This document shows positions 20,383 to 31,000 of a stretch of 64,000 bases of DNA, piece after piece. Under the pieces are notes generated by a model. The model saw only the letters and a list, made by a program, of their open reading frames with translations, did no database searches and was not told where the DNA came from. Each line of letters opens with the position of its first letter. Within the stretch, counting starts at the first letter, position 1. This stretch comes from Rachicladosporium sp. CCFEE 5018 (lineage: Eukaryota; Ascomycota; Dothideomycetes; Cladosporiales; Cladosporiaceae): assembly GCA_002077045.2 (NCBI GenBank), contig KZ111170.1, forward strand, positions 1-64,000, given 5' to 3'. Position numbers and translations under genes: made by a program.

Positions 20383-21425
20383 TTACGAGCGCTGTTCCAG
20401 TCCAGCAACTCCAACGTCTAATCCACTGCTCTTCCCCGTCGTCCCATTCATCCCCATGGCCTCGTGCGGCTTCAACGCCACCCCTCTCTTCTCAGCAGCC
20501 TCAGCCATCCCCTTCAGCTCTCTGAGCATGATTTCTCTCGTCTCATCCGTGAACTTCCTCACAGCCTCGAATTCGCTAGATATGCTAACTGTCTCAATGG
20601 GCTTCAGAACCTTGATTCTGATCGTCCCAGTTCTGAAGATCTTCTTCTTAGAGTTCAACAGATTGCTGTAGGGCTCCACAACCACAGGGACAACTGGCAC
20701 ACCAGCTTGGACGGCTAGTCTAAATGCGCCGGATTTGAAGGGGAGCAGGTCCGGGTGATCGAAGTAGGAGCGCGTGCCTTCAGCAAACATGAATACTGAT
20801 TGGCGATTCTTCTTCATCTGCTGTCCAGCACTTCCCAACGCACCAGAAGCCTGCGTGGCATTCTTACGATCAAGAAACACCGTCTTCGAAAGCAGCACTG
20901 TCTCCTCGTCAGCATCTCCACCCCTCGTCCCAATGTACTATAAAACCACTTACTAAACCACCCCAAAACCGGCACGTACTTCAAACTACTCTTCGCCGTC
21001 ACAACCGTCCCAGGCATGAACACATGTCCCACAACCAGCACATCCAGTTCACTCTGATGATTCCCCACAAACACCGCCGGCCTCGTTCCAAGCCAGCCCT
21101 TCTCCCCATACCCCTCCTTGCCCACTCCAGGATCCTCGACCACCATCCACACGCCCGTGAAAGCCAGCATCGTCCATTTGAACGCCCTAGCAGTGGTGTA
21201 TTGGCCTAGCTCGCCGTGACCAAAAAGCGAGAGGGCGCCGGAGGCGCAGGTACCGTAGATGGCGCAGAGGAAGAGGGCGGTAAAGGAGGCGAGGAGGCGG
21301 GGGTAATATGATACTATTGGAGGGGCGAGGGAGAACGAGACCAGGAGGGTGGTGAGGTGGGAGGTCACAAAGACGACTAAGAGGAAGCCAAGGACGGCGT
21401 AAGTGAGCGCAGAGAACCAGGACAT
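20383..21425 (-). CDS. SLC1: 1-acyl-sn-glycerol-3-phosphate acyltransferase (SLC1 type)
   Basis: This enzyme acylates lysophosphatidic acid to phosphatidic acid in the ER or lipid droplet membrane during phospholipid and triacylglycerol synthesis. The gene reads as complement(join(20383..20897, 20954..21425)) with a 56-bp intron that splits a Met codon (GWF|MLLSKTVFLDR), giving 328 residues. The PlsC motifs are present: NHQSELD (NHX4D, His123 and Asp128), FLDR, the FAEGTRS block and GVPVVPV. Two N-terminal hydrophobic segments (residues 5-35 and 45-68) anchor it. I start at 21425; an in-frame ATG at 21452 would add nine residues. The C-terminal tail past the acyltransferase domain is short and Gly-rich. 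Confidence 0.92.
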
Positions 21426-21717
21426 GATGGCCAGGATGAGGTCGTGGTCCATGCAAAAGGGCGCGGCAACGAGTGTGGTGCTGTAGGGACGGTGGGTGAG
21501 GGAGTCGTGGGGCCAGCCCTCTGTCAATGTTGGGCACGCTGCGAGGTCATGAGGCTTGAGGAAGCTGTGGAATTCCTAAGTGCATGTGGGGTTGGTAAAG
21601 TTCAAGGTAGCCGGTGGTGGGGTGACAATCACATGTCAAGAGTGCAGTGGCAGCAACATGTGTACACCGCCAGTATCGTACATCTACGCTATGCTACATC
21701 TCGTCAAAGCAATGCAA

Positions 21718-23102
21718 TCACTCAACACTCGTGGGTATCTTCACCTCCCCCGACTTTCGGTCAGTATGCGGTATGCCATAACGATAACCGACTCCTTTCG
21801 GGCTCCTCCCATCCCGTCCAACACTCTCGACACTCACGTCCTGGAACTTGAAGTCCCATCGCCGTCCAGCGACGACCCTCTGCGTTCGCTCCTCCCAAGC
21901 AGCCTTCTTCCGTTCCTTCTCGGCCTTCTCAGCAGACTGCCCTCGCTCGAGCTCGACAAAGCGGTTTATACGCTCTTCACGTGGCACGCCTTCGACGCTC
22001 CATTTCTCGAGCTGTAGAAGTTGCGTGTGCGGAATCCGCTTGTCTGCGGGAAGGAGTGTGGGCGAGAAGGCTTTGGCTGCGTCTTCCCGGGTGAAGGCGC
22101 GGGACTCGGAGGCTGGGTAGAAAAGCTGTTGGCGAGTCGCTGGGTGCACTGGTAGGTCGTTGATGCTCTCGTGTGGTGTCACCTTTTCGCCCTTGCGTGC
22201 TACCGGGGTTTTGGGAAGCATCTCGAGAACTGCTTTGCTGTATGGCCTTGCAAGTTTTCTGCCCTGTTATTGATGTCAGCTTGTGCCGTCATCAAATGGT
22301 CATGGTGTCGTTGTGAAATGAAGGCTGCAGTCAGAGAGGCTCGCAATGCTATCGTTTGTAACCATATAGATGTCTTCAAGACTAATCGAATTTGAATGAT
22401 ATCATCATAAAAGCGTGAAGGGAAGAAATGCACAGTCGAACATACCTCTTCTTCCCATTGCTTCTCAATCGTCTTCAAACGCACCACAGCCGCGACTCGC
22501 CTCATGTCGATGCCCCATGCAGCGCTCACACTCTGCAAGTCCATCTTGTTCAGCACGATCTGCTCATAGACCTTCTCCCGCAGCTCTTCCGACAGCACGG
22601 GCTGCGACTTGAAGTTCGGATTCAGTGGGTAAGGCTGCAGGTCCGAAGCTCGTTCTTTAGGCGTAGCACTCTCCCTCGCAGCCCTTTCCTGCCGCTCAGT
22701 AGCCCTGACTTGCGCTCGCTCCGCCCTCTCAGCCTCATCGATACCGTCCTCTTCCTCTTGCTGCAGTACCTCGTCCTCGTCGGGCATCGGCTTCTCCTGT
22801 CGTACTGGTCTGGGCCCGTCTCGCCCATGACCCTTCGCTCGTCTGAGATTGCCGGTCTTGTCGTAGGCTGTGAGATAGTTCGTGCTACCTGCTAGAGGCT
22901 CACGGAAGGCTTTCCCGGGTCCGTTGAACCATGCCCACATGTTGCGGCGCAGCATTGTGGTTCGCCGGGCGAGGTGTCGTTGGCTGTCGGGAGAGGAGGC
23001 ATGGAAGGAGCGGCGGAGCGCCGCAGAGTCGGCGGAGGGACATGGTCTGGTGCGGAAGCATTGGCAGACTGGTACTGCAGGGGACTGTATTCGAAGAGGC
23101 AT
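21718..23102 (-). CDS. MRPS35: Mitochondrial small-subunit ribosomal protein mS45 (MRPS35/Bot1 family)
   Basis: This is a fungal mitoribosome small-subunit component of the Bot1/MRPS35 family. The gene reads as complement(join(21718..22263, 22446..23102)), with an unusually long 182-bp intron splitting EEE|GRKLARPYSKAVLEML, and encodes 400 residues. The N-terminus is rich in Arg/Ser/Ala without acids (RRSFHASSPDSQRHLARR), a mitochondrial presequence. It is followed by the family hallmark MWAWFNGPGKAFREPLAGST. A highly charged stretch (residues 100-150) precedes the conserved helical region LREKVYEQIVLNKMDLQSVS, whose LQSVSAAWGIDMRRVAAVV reads like a helix-turn-helix. The C-terminal part ends near YGIPHTDRKSGEVKIP. 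The family call rests on these pattern matches; other mitoribosomal families are less likely. Confidence 0.8.
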
Positions 23103-23344
23103 ATTGTGATGTGTGGAGGAATTAAGAATGTTGTTAAGGACGAGTTTCTGTCAATGAATCAAGGTGTCTTGGCATCGGGAGTGCTGCGGACTTTGACCTC
23201 ACTCGATCAATGCATCGCTTCTTTGTCTTCTACATATACCGCATTGTACGATCCTAGAAGATTGTCCACTCCATCGCCGGGTATCATATGCATTCATCCG
23301 TCTTGACTGCTGTTATGCAGCTTCGCATCCTCCGATGATGGTGT

Positions 23345-24150
23345 TTACAGTCCTGTGAACCCAACGGCCAGCAGTACCAATGCTACCAAGGACAGCACCA
23401 TCTTATGCGACCTCACTTTGGCTCCATTAGATGAGTGCGGCGTCGAACCTGCAGCGATGTCTGCCGCACCCTTGCTCGTCGATGTCGCTGTACTTGTAGT
23501 CTTACTGGACGGGGTACCTGGGCAATAATGGCAGTGTTTGATCATAGACCATCCAGTCTACACCCCTCACCGGATACTGTCCTGCTGTCACTCTGGCTGC
23601 TGGACGCGTTTGTCGAACTGCCGATCACGTACGCGGGAAGAGCGACACGGGTAGACAACGATGACAGATTCGTCCACCGAGTGATCCCGGTGACATTGAG
23701 CTGAGGGTACTCACCTGATGCTGTCGGTGTCGAGGTCGTCAGACTTGACGTTGTAGGATCGTAGACGAAGTGTGGCAGGCTGAAGCTGGTGCTGGAGCTA
23801 GAGCTTGAAGTAGTGCTGGTACTGGTACTGATGCTCGAGATCGGCAAGACCGTGATGGTCTGCGTAGTCCATGATGTGGTGGTGATTTTGATGGTCGTTG
23901 CTATCGTGGTATGCGGCGCGTATGCATCGACAGAGGTCGATGAGCTGATTGCCGGCATCGTAGCGGCCATCGTGGGCAGTATCGGCGACTCGGGATGCGC
24001 TGTGTCGATCGGCGTCGTTGAGCTGACAGGTGATACTAAGCTGATTGATGTAAGTGGGAATGGTATCTCTGGATGATCTGGCACGAGGGCTGTCCCGTAT
24101 GGTGTTACTGTTGTGACCCAGGTGGTTGATGGGACTACTATTGTAGTCAT
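23345..24150 (-). CDS. Ser/Thr-rich surface-type protein, possible GPI anchor
   Basis: The preferred model is complement(join(23345..23517, 23715..24150)), 202 residues, with a 197-bp intron (donor GTGAGT, acceptor CAG, phase 1). The body is Ser/Thr/Pro-rich low complexity suited to O-mannosylation. The spliced tail ends in a basic spacer and a hydrophobic run (VLSLVALVLLAVGF), like a GPI signal or membrane anchor. Without splicing the frame also stays open for another 56 codons but then ends without any hydrophobic tail. The N-terminus (MTTIVVPSTTWVTTV) is not a signal peptide, so a further upstream exon is probably missing. Function unknown. Confidence 0.5.
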
Positions 24151-24337
24151 GTCTAACAGGTGATAGGTAGGAGTGAGTGTTCAAGAGAGCATGGATCGAT
24201 GGCTGGGAATGAGGCCCTCCTTGGAGATTTATTGAAGGCATGTGCAACATATGAACTGATGGAACAATAGGATACTCATTAATCTGATCATCTTGCGTCA
24301 ATGGATACGATCTTGTGAGAGCACGGCATGTACTGAT

Positions 24338-24850
24338 TCAGCACCACCTCCACTCTCGATACCTATTTCGCAGGTCCTGACCTGCCGCAGACCGCCGACC
24401 ACGTGAGACCTGTGAACCAGTCGAATCATATCTTTCAGGCACCTTAGGCGCTCTTGGCGCCTGTTGAACCTTCCTCAAGACCCGCTCATCACCTTCACGT
24501 CTGGCCTGCTCAACCGGAAGCTCAGGCAGCACCTTCGAGCGCCTCGCCAACGGCCTCGGACTCACGCCAAGTACAGCAGGCAGACTGCACGTAACCTTTA
24601 GCGGCGGGAATCCGTGCAAGCCTTCTTGTGCTGGGAGCTGGTGCCGTCTCGAGATGCGCTGCAAGTCCCACGCGACCTTGGACTTCTCTGGAGTCTCGAC
24701 GTAGCCGTTCAGCGCCATATCCGTCAGTGTGCTGTCAATCGCCCGGGACACTTCGTCGGCGATGGACTCGTCAGTCTGTTGCTGCCAGTGATTGATCATC
24801 AAGATGTCGCGTGCCTGGCCATCTGGGCGGTAGAGCGAGCGGAGGCTCAT
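24338..24850 (-). CDS. Hypothetical Arg-rich protein
   Basis: The first ATG (24850) gives 170 residues; the frame is open a further 86 codons upstream without ATG, so a 5' exon may be missing. The sequence includes INHWQQQTDESIADEVSRAI, a helical segment, then Pro/Arg-rich disorder. No domain is recognised. An in-frame length of 256 codons and sensible composition favour a real gene, but this is weak evidence. Confidence 0.35.
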   Translation of the reverse strand: MSLRSLYRPDGQARDILMINHWQQQTDESIADEVSRAIDSTLTDMALNGYVETPEKSKVAWDLQRISRRHQLPAQEGLHGFPPLKVTCSLPAVLGVSPRPLARRSKVLPELPVEQARREGDERVLRKVQQAPRAPKVPERYDSTGSQVSRGRRSAAGQDLRNRYREWRWC

Positions 24851-25262
24851 GGAGCGGCGCTGTTCTGGGGTGAAGGTCCTGTCGGAGGAGTCCCGTCTGT
24901 CTGAGCTCAGGTTTGCGGCTGTGATGCGATCAACGCTTCGCGGCTTACCTGTGGATGATGTTGCGTGGATGTCGAGATGACCTATGGTGCTTCGTACTCG
25001 ACGCTCGATTTGCGAGGAGTCTTCAAGAACAGCAACATTGTCTGTGCGGACAAAGCCTGGATTCCGGATAGGCGAAAAAGCCGGAACAAGGCAGTATCGC
25101 CTTGTCAATCTATGCCCTTATGCTGCTTTGTCCCTCGCTCTTTGTGTAGCGACTGGCCTTGCTGAGCCGTATCACCCTTGTAGGGATCCGACTCCCGACG
25201 GAATAGCACTCAGACAATCCCAGAGATATCAGAGCACTGGTCTATATTTCACACTCACAATC

Positions 25263-26015
25263 ATGGCTTCAACCCTAGTCAACTGGACCTGCAGCCACTT
25301 CATCTTCTTCGAGCCGACTCAATTATTGCGGGATGACCAGATCTCCAGGCATCTCAATGATGTGTGGCCAATCTACCGCTACATCAGCAGAACCGCTGAC
25401 GCTCATCTAGCAACTGCAACCCCATCTAGGCGCATCACATTGGCTCAGCGCTGTCCAGACTGGATCGCGGCTCTGCCCTCATTCGATCTTAACAAGCAGC
25501 GCGCTCAAGAGTCGATCAACCTGCTTGACAACGCATACGAGGACTGTAAATCGACCTACCTGCAGCAGGCTGCACAGTATTTCGCGCACGACTACTCGAT
25601 GAAAGCAGCGACGACAGACTTCCCAGAGTCTGACATAGCCCATGCTCATTTCTGGCTTTCCACCACACCGCGGCGAGTCGATCCGTTCTTCGCCCCTCTC
25701 ATGAGACTCTACCGGCTGACCATCAATGCGCAGATCCGCCTCAACATCGCCAAGACCGTCGAAGATGTTGATAGTGCTTTCGCCGACGTCAGTGAAGCTC
25801 GCATCGAGCTTGCGAAGTTCAACACTTCGCTTGCGTCGCTGCTAGAGGCTGTAAGGTTGGTGGGTGAGATGCGCAATAAGAAGCGGGACAGCCAGCTGTA
25901 TCAGAAAGAGATGCCGAGCGAGGAGAAGAAGGCGACGAGCAAGCACTTCAATGCGTTTGCGGTGCGCATGGGTGATTGGAGGTATGAGTTCCTACTGGCT
26001 TGTGCGCGTTTGTAG
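25263..26015 (+). CDS. Unrecognised helical protein
   Basis: The 250-residue intronless protein starts at the ATG at 25263 (context CAATCATGG, close to the fungal consensus). It is rich in predicted amphipathic helix, for example RAQESINLLDNAYEDCKSTY and VDSAFADVSEARIELAKFN. It has neither a signal peptide nor a long hydrophobic run. No known domain is evident. Its composition is that of an ordinary soluble protein, which makes it the most convincing of the three unknown genes in this part. Its frame is open further upstream, but only through low-complexity sequence. Confidence 0.55.
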   Translation: MASTLVNWTCSHFIFFEPTQLLRDDQISRHLNDVWPIYRYISRTADAHLATATPSRRITLAQRCPDWIAALPSFDLNKQRAQESINLLDNAYEDCKSTYLQQAAQYFAHDYSMKAATTDFPESDIAHAHFWLSTTPRRVDPFFAPLMRLYRLTINAQIRLNIAKTVEDVDSAFADVSEARIELAKFNTSLASLLEAVRLVGEMRNKKRDSQLYQKEMPSEEKKATSKHFNAFAVRMGDWRYEFLLACARL

Positions 26016-26209
26016 GGGTGGCAAAGGAAAGGTAAGTCAGTGTTAGTGAGTCTTACTTTTATTGTCTTTGAACATTCACGATGATGGATGTTCAGAGTCC
26101 ATTACCCTCATACCTCCATTCACGACTATCTCCCATCTACATTTGCATCTGTATGACCTGATGAGCGATCGCCGTCACTGGTCGCAAGTACTCCACTGTC
26201 TCTGTGAAC

Positions 26210-27151
26210 ATGCTCATTGCCACTTTCCTATCAGTGATCCATCGACTTACCATCATCCATTCTGACCGACCATCTTCTCTCCGAAGCACCAAATCTAGTC
26301 CCTCACAAGCGACTTCGCCAAAAGCAATGCTGCCACGCAACTCACCTACGCCGAGCCTAGCTAGCGAAGCTCCATTCGTCGACATCGACCTCGACATACC
26401 GGAAGGCACCCAGCCGCCCAACAGTCTGGCGCAGGGTAGCCCACCTCGAATCGAGCTGGGCGATGAGGAAGCTACTCAGTATAACGAAGAGGAGCGTGCC
26501 GAAATCAGGGCCTTCCTTGACCTCCTCGATGCTTCACATGGTGTCCTTGCGCCGGTCTCTGGGCTGGTAAGAGTATACGATCCTTTACGGTTTCGCTTTA
26601 ACACCGTTAGCCCTGCACTGTCGATTGTACAGCATAATGAGTCGCAAGCTCCCATCCGTGAGGAAACTCAGCGTGAGTGTAAGCGCGTCGTTGGTACAGC
26701 GTCAACGGAGTCGTCGACCATCGAAGTGGCCCTTACCAACAGCAACGATCTCACTGCGTCGTATGAGAACGGCACAGGACCAACAGATGCCCAAGGAATC
26801 GGCAGTGTGTCCGCAGGGCCGCGGTCGAGCAGCACTATCTCAGCCGTGCAATCCACTAACGCCACAGTGGCAAGGAGTCTGGTCATTGTCTCCAGCGAGC
26901 CATCATCGCCTGCCTCCTCGCAAGACAGCTTCGAGCAGCCTATCTTCGAGACCACGACTGGACTGCCGAGCTATTGCGCACATATCCTCGACGAGGGTCT
27001 GCGTCGCCAGCGAAGTCGCCTTGATAGCACGGCATCCTCCTTGTCGTCCTTGTCGTCGGACTCAGCATCGGATATAGACTCGCAATATCCTGGATTCCCG
27101 CATAGGTCGTCGCAGGGGACGCTGATCCGAGAGCCTGTGCAAGGCGAATAA
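26210..27151 (+). CDS. Ser-rich, largely disordered hypothetical protein
   Basis: The frame encodes 313 residues from the ATG at 26210, or 274 from a second ATG at 26327 that begins MLPRNSPTPSLASEAPF and looks the better start. One short ordered segment is visible (YNEEERAEIRAFLDLLDASH). The rest is Ser/Thr/Gly-rich, with SSLSSLSSDSASDID near the end. No domain or targeting signal is recognised. The length of uninterrupted frame supports a gene; the function is unknown. Confidence 0.45.
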   Translation: MLIATFLSVIHRLTIIHSDRPSSLRSTKSSPSQATSPKAMLPRNSPTPSLASEAPFVDIDLDIPEGTQPPNSLAQGSPPRIELGDEEATQYNEEERAEIRAFLDLLDASHGVLAPVSGLVRVYDPLRFRFNTVSPALSIVQHNESQAPIREETQRECKRVVGTASTESSTIEVALTNSNDLTASYENGTGPTDAQGIGSVSAGPRSSSTISAVQSTNATVARSLVIVSSEPSSPASSQDSFEQPIFETTTGLPSYCAHILDEGLRRQRSRLDSTASSLSSLSSDSASDIDSQYPGFPHRSSQGTLIREPVQGE

Positions 27152-27419
27152 TATATGTCTTTCAGGTGAAGAGTACAAGGCACCCCGACGGATTTGCAAT
27201 ACGTAGTCTGAAAGTTGCGAGTAATGATCATTGCACGACCCGCCCGGTGGCTGGCGTATACTTGAACGACGACCACTTAGGCAGAGAAGCAGCATGCGCT
27301 TCAGCTAACAACGTAACAATATCATGCTCCATTCAAGGGTCGCTGGCTTCTGTTCGCTTTCTGCGCTTGGCAGCTGAGTTTTGATTGGACATATAGTTTG
27401 GAGCTGAACGCTTGGTCGT

Positions 27420-27492
27420 GGGCCAGTGGTCTAATGGTTAGGATTGCTGCCTTCCAAGCAGCAGGTTCGGGTTCAATTCGTCGGTCAGCACC
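27420..27492 (+). pseudogene. Decayed tRNA-Gly(UCC)-like sequence
   Basis: The D arm with an intact A box (TGGTCTAATGG) and the anticodon arm are excellent: stem GCTGC/GCAGC, loop CTTCCAA, anticodon TCC. The B box GGTTCAATTC is close to consensus. The T stem pairs only if one base is looped out. The acceptor halves (GGGCCAG at 27420-27426, TCAGCAC at 27485-27491) pair at few positions. I therefore read this as a tRNA relic, or at best a poorly folded tRNA. The rest of 27152-27892 shows no gene. Confidence 0.6.
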
Positions 27493-27892
27493 TTAATCAC
27501 CGCAAGGAGCCTTTACTAACACTCGTACAGCCGGCTGACTCATACATGCCAGCGTTCGTTTTGGAAATTTGTAGTAGTTTTGGCAGGAGCGAGTATGCAT
27601 GTCAAGTGGTCGCAATCTTCATAACGCTTCACACACGTCATGCGGGAAACGTCCGAAGACCTCAAATCAACGACGTCGACTGAGTCCACCACATACGACG
27701 GTGATACTACGTGAGCATGGTGTGCACCGATGGAATCATGCGGAGAAGCGGTATCGAGCCCCAGTGTAGGTGTGAGCATTTTGAATACCTGCAGGAGTTT
27801 GAAATCTATGCAGCACCATAGTCACACATTCTACCGCATATAGTGCACGCTGCTCTGTCAATTTGCCAGGTCAGCCCGCTACTAAGCTCACC

Positions 27893-30195
27893 CTATATAC
27901 CACCCTCCAGGTAATACGACAAGCTGTAGTTCAGGTACGCGCACTGCGGCACGTCCACAAATCCAGCCGAGTACGACGGCCAGTCCAAGTGCTTGATCGG
28001 CCCATTGGCATCAACAATCGGATCCCACGAACCACTCAGCTGCACACCCTCGATCGTGCGCGTGTAGCCGCGAGCTTCGAGGTATGCAAGCGGCTGGTTC
28101 GGGTCGCCGCGCTTCATAAACCCGGCATACCAGTTGGACTCGAGCTGAAGGGAGTACAGGTCTGGTCCATCGCGGAGGTAGGGAAGGTTCCCAAACAGCC
28201 AGCCTTGGTCAGCTCCGTGAACGCGGAAGTATGGGAGGTTGGGGTTGCCTGGTCTTGTCAGCATACATTCACAATCCAAGTGACTTCAGGCTGTACCTCT
28301 TGGGTAGCCAGGCGTCACTGGCGGACCACCCAGCCCGTTCGGGTCATATCCTCCCAATGTGCGGTCGGACTCATAGTAGTATGCTTTTTGGAAGGCACCA
28401 GTGGTTGCACCAGCGTAGACTGTAGCCTCGTCGACACATCTGAACTGGTTGTCTGTTGCAACGCGCTGGCTGACATTAAAGGAGTCGAGCGTAAGATTGC
28501 CCGAGTCGTAGTAAGGGAAGAGTCCAGAGTCGATGATTCCCTGAGCGTAGGGCTCGGTGATGCCGAGCGACAACTCGATGCCCTGCAGCTCGCTAGTGAC
28601 GTTGGCTTTCTTCGGGTACTGCGTAAGGTCAGTATTGAATGTATATTCAACGCGGCTAGTGGACACCTACGGTGCTGAATGAAGAGCCGTCGTTCGCGTT
28701 GATGCCTGCGAGATGTCAATTGGGTTTCCAAGATGTCAGATCAGGCCCAGCGTACCAAAGATCACCGGAACATGAGCCGTGCTGGCATTCTTCGTGTTCA
28801 CAATGAGCTGCTCAGTATTGACGATCTTCCCATCTTGCACCACCTTCTCCGCTCTAGTAGGCAGCGTTGCAATCCGTGTGTAGTTGACTTGCGCCAGGCA
28901 GGCAATCTGAGCAGTCACACTTGTCTGATTGCAGCCAACGGCTGTAAAGATCTGCTGTCCGGCCAGCGCGTAACCCTGTTGGGGCGTGATGTACGAACTG
29001 TACGCAGTAGCATAGTTGCCCGTCTGGCCCAGTCCGACACCACCGCCGAGGTTGCTCTGTGCGATACCACCCTGGAACTTGCCGATAGCAGGAGGCGAGC
29101 CGAGAAGGACACGCACGCTGCCACCACCTGCGGATGAGCCTGCGATGACGATCTGATTTGCGTCGCCGCCGAATGATGCGATGTTGTTGATCGTCCACTG
29201 TGAGATGTTGTCAGCTGTATTTCAGACTATCAGTGATGTGCGAGACTCGCCTGTAGTGCAGTGATCTGATCTGCAATGCCATAATTACCCGTGATGTTGG
29301 TCCCTGGGGCGTTGAAGAAACCGAGCGTGGCCAATCTGTAGTTGATCGTCACGACAACGACATCCTCCCTGCTCGCGAGATTGCCACCATCACTTCCAGG
29401 ATCTGAGCCAGTCCCGCCGTTGAAGCCACCACCGTGTATCCAGAACAGCACCGGCTTCAGGTTCTTCTTCGATCCAGATTTCGGAATGTACGGAGTCTGC
29501 ACATTTAGAAACAGACAGTCCTCCGATCCTTGCCCACTGACCTGGACGCACTGCGAGCCGAAGGCAGTGGCGTTGAGACTCTGGCCAACGCCGGAATAGA
29601 CGCTCGAGTACTGCCATCGAGCTGGAGTGTTGGCGTATCGCAGTCCGCTGAAGCGCCAGGACTTCTTGTTGCGGTAACCGAGATAGGTGTTACCAGCAGC
29701 CGCGATCGTGATCTCATTGGCAGCGGTCGCAGATGAGTTCGTGGGTTGGCTTGAACTCGTAGACTGCGTGCATAGCACTGGGAACGATGCATAGCTTCGT
29801 GGTGCACCCTGAAAGTCAAGACGACCTTTGCGAGAGTCCAATGAGACCAGACCATCACTGATCTGGTATTGCTGACGACGATTTGCTCTGCGATTGTATG
29901 CGAGGTAGGATAGCTGATTGTAGAAGTCGTCCGAGTGTGCCTGAATAGCGGCTTTCGACAACAGAGTCTCACTTAGGCTCGCGCAAGCTGCAGCTGCTTG
30001 TCGCGGCGATGTGGCGTCGAGAAGGATAGCCGAGATGTGGTTCGCGTCGTCACTCCCGTTGAGATTGTTTTGGTACAGGATCGTCAATGATGAGTCTTTG
30101 TTTGTAAGACGAGTTCTGCCAATTGAGCTTCGTGGGGGCGCTGCGTAGGCCGAGATCGCCAACTGGCTGACCAGCAGAAAGACGGGAGATAACAT
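27893..30195 (-). CDS. Secreted type-B carboxylesterase/lipase
   Basis: This is an alpha/beta-hydrolase of the carboxylesterase type-B (COesterase) family, 699 residues. The gene reads as complement(join(27893..28248, 28297..28618, 28671..28705, 28756..29197, 29251..30195)) with introns of 48-53 bp. It opens with a signal peptide (MLSPVFLLVSQLAISAYA). Family landmarks are EDCLFLNVQTP, the oxyanion-hole IHGGGFNGGTG, the ITGNYGIADQITALQ helix and the nucleophile elbow AGSSAGGGS with Ser337. The usual GESAG glutamate is Ser here. The late HGADQGWLFG may carry the His. Two odd features: the intron after exon 1 starts with GC rather than GT (CAG|GCGAGT), and exon 3 is only 35 nt. About 150 extra N-terminal residues precede the core, longer than usual. 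The substrate is unknown. Confidence 0.88.
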
Positions 30196-31000
30196 ACTGA
30201 ACTCAGTCACACTCACCTTTCTGTAGCGCGAGGCTGCTGCTCATGTATCTATATCGTATTGTCTCTGTAAGACCGCACGATCCCCGCATTGGCAGAGTCG
30301 TCTCCGGCATTGGGGTAAAGGCGACATCCTGTGGGACCTGCATATGACGATTACTTGGTCGTGCATACAAGATGCACATATCTAGTATCTTAGTGTTCTT
30401 GGCGACTGTCATCGCCGCTACTCTGCGGGGCGTGCGCAGTGGCTGGAGAAAGGTGGATGAAAGGCTATCAAATTAGCCGTAAGCGGGTTTAGCCTTTGCA
30501 GCACCACGTGACCAAAGTCACGGCTACAGACCGTTCGCACTGCCACTACGTATTGTGATGACCTTGTGAACCCTTTGCCATCCAACAAAGCCAGCCGTAC
30601 GCCACCAGCCATGCAGTTTGCAGTGGTCGGGCGTGCGATCAGTCTGGACGGCTGCACTCCCATACTGATGAAGTCAAACCCATTGCAAGCTATGCGTCTA
30701 ACAGCCTGGGCAATGCAGGGCAGGCGTATGCCAGCACTGCTGCTGCTTCAATAGCATGCCCGTTGCGCGCGAACTGCGCTATGCTTGTCAGCGGCGGACA
30801 GATAGGTGTCCGGAACGCCCCACAAGGTTCCTGATCATCTGTACGAAGGTCATATCGACTCCATGATGTCTCCAAGAAAAACTCCGGCGCGACCTCGCAT
30901 GGTGAGCCGCCAGGTCCATGGTGCATCAGTCAGGCAATGCACTAATTGCAAGCATATTGTCAGCGCGCGGGGGAAGCGTGCAGGAGGTTTGCGCGAACAC
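30196..31000. other. Intergenic, no gene seen
   Basis: This region separates the esterase promoter from the 3' end of the GT25 gene. The few frames are short and antisense to each other; I find no motif. Confidence 0.35.
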
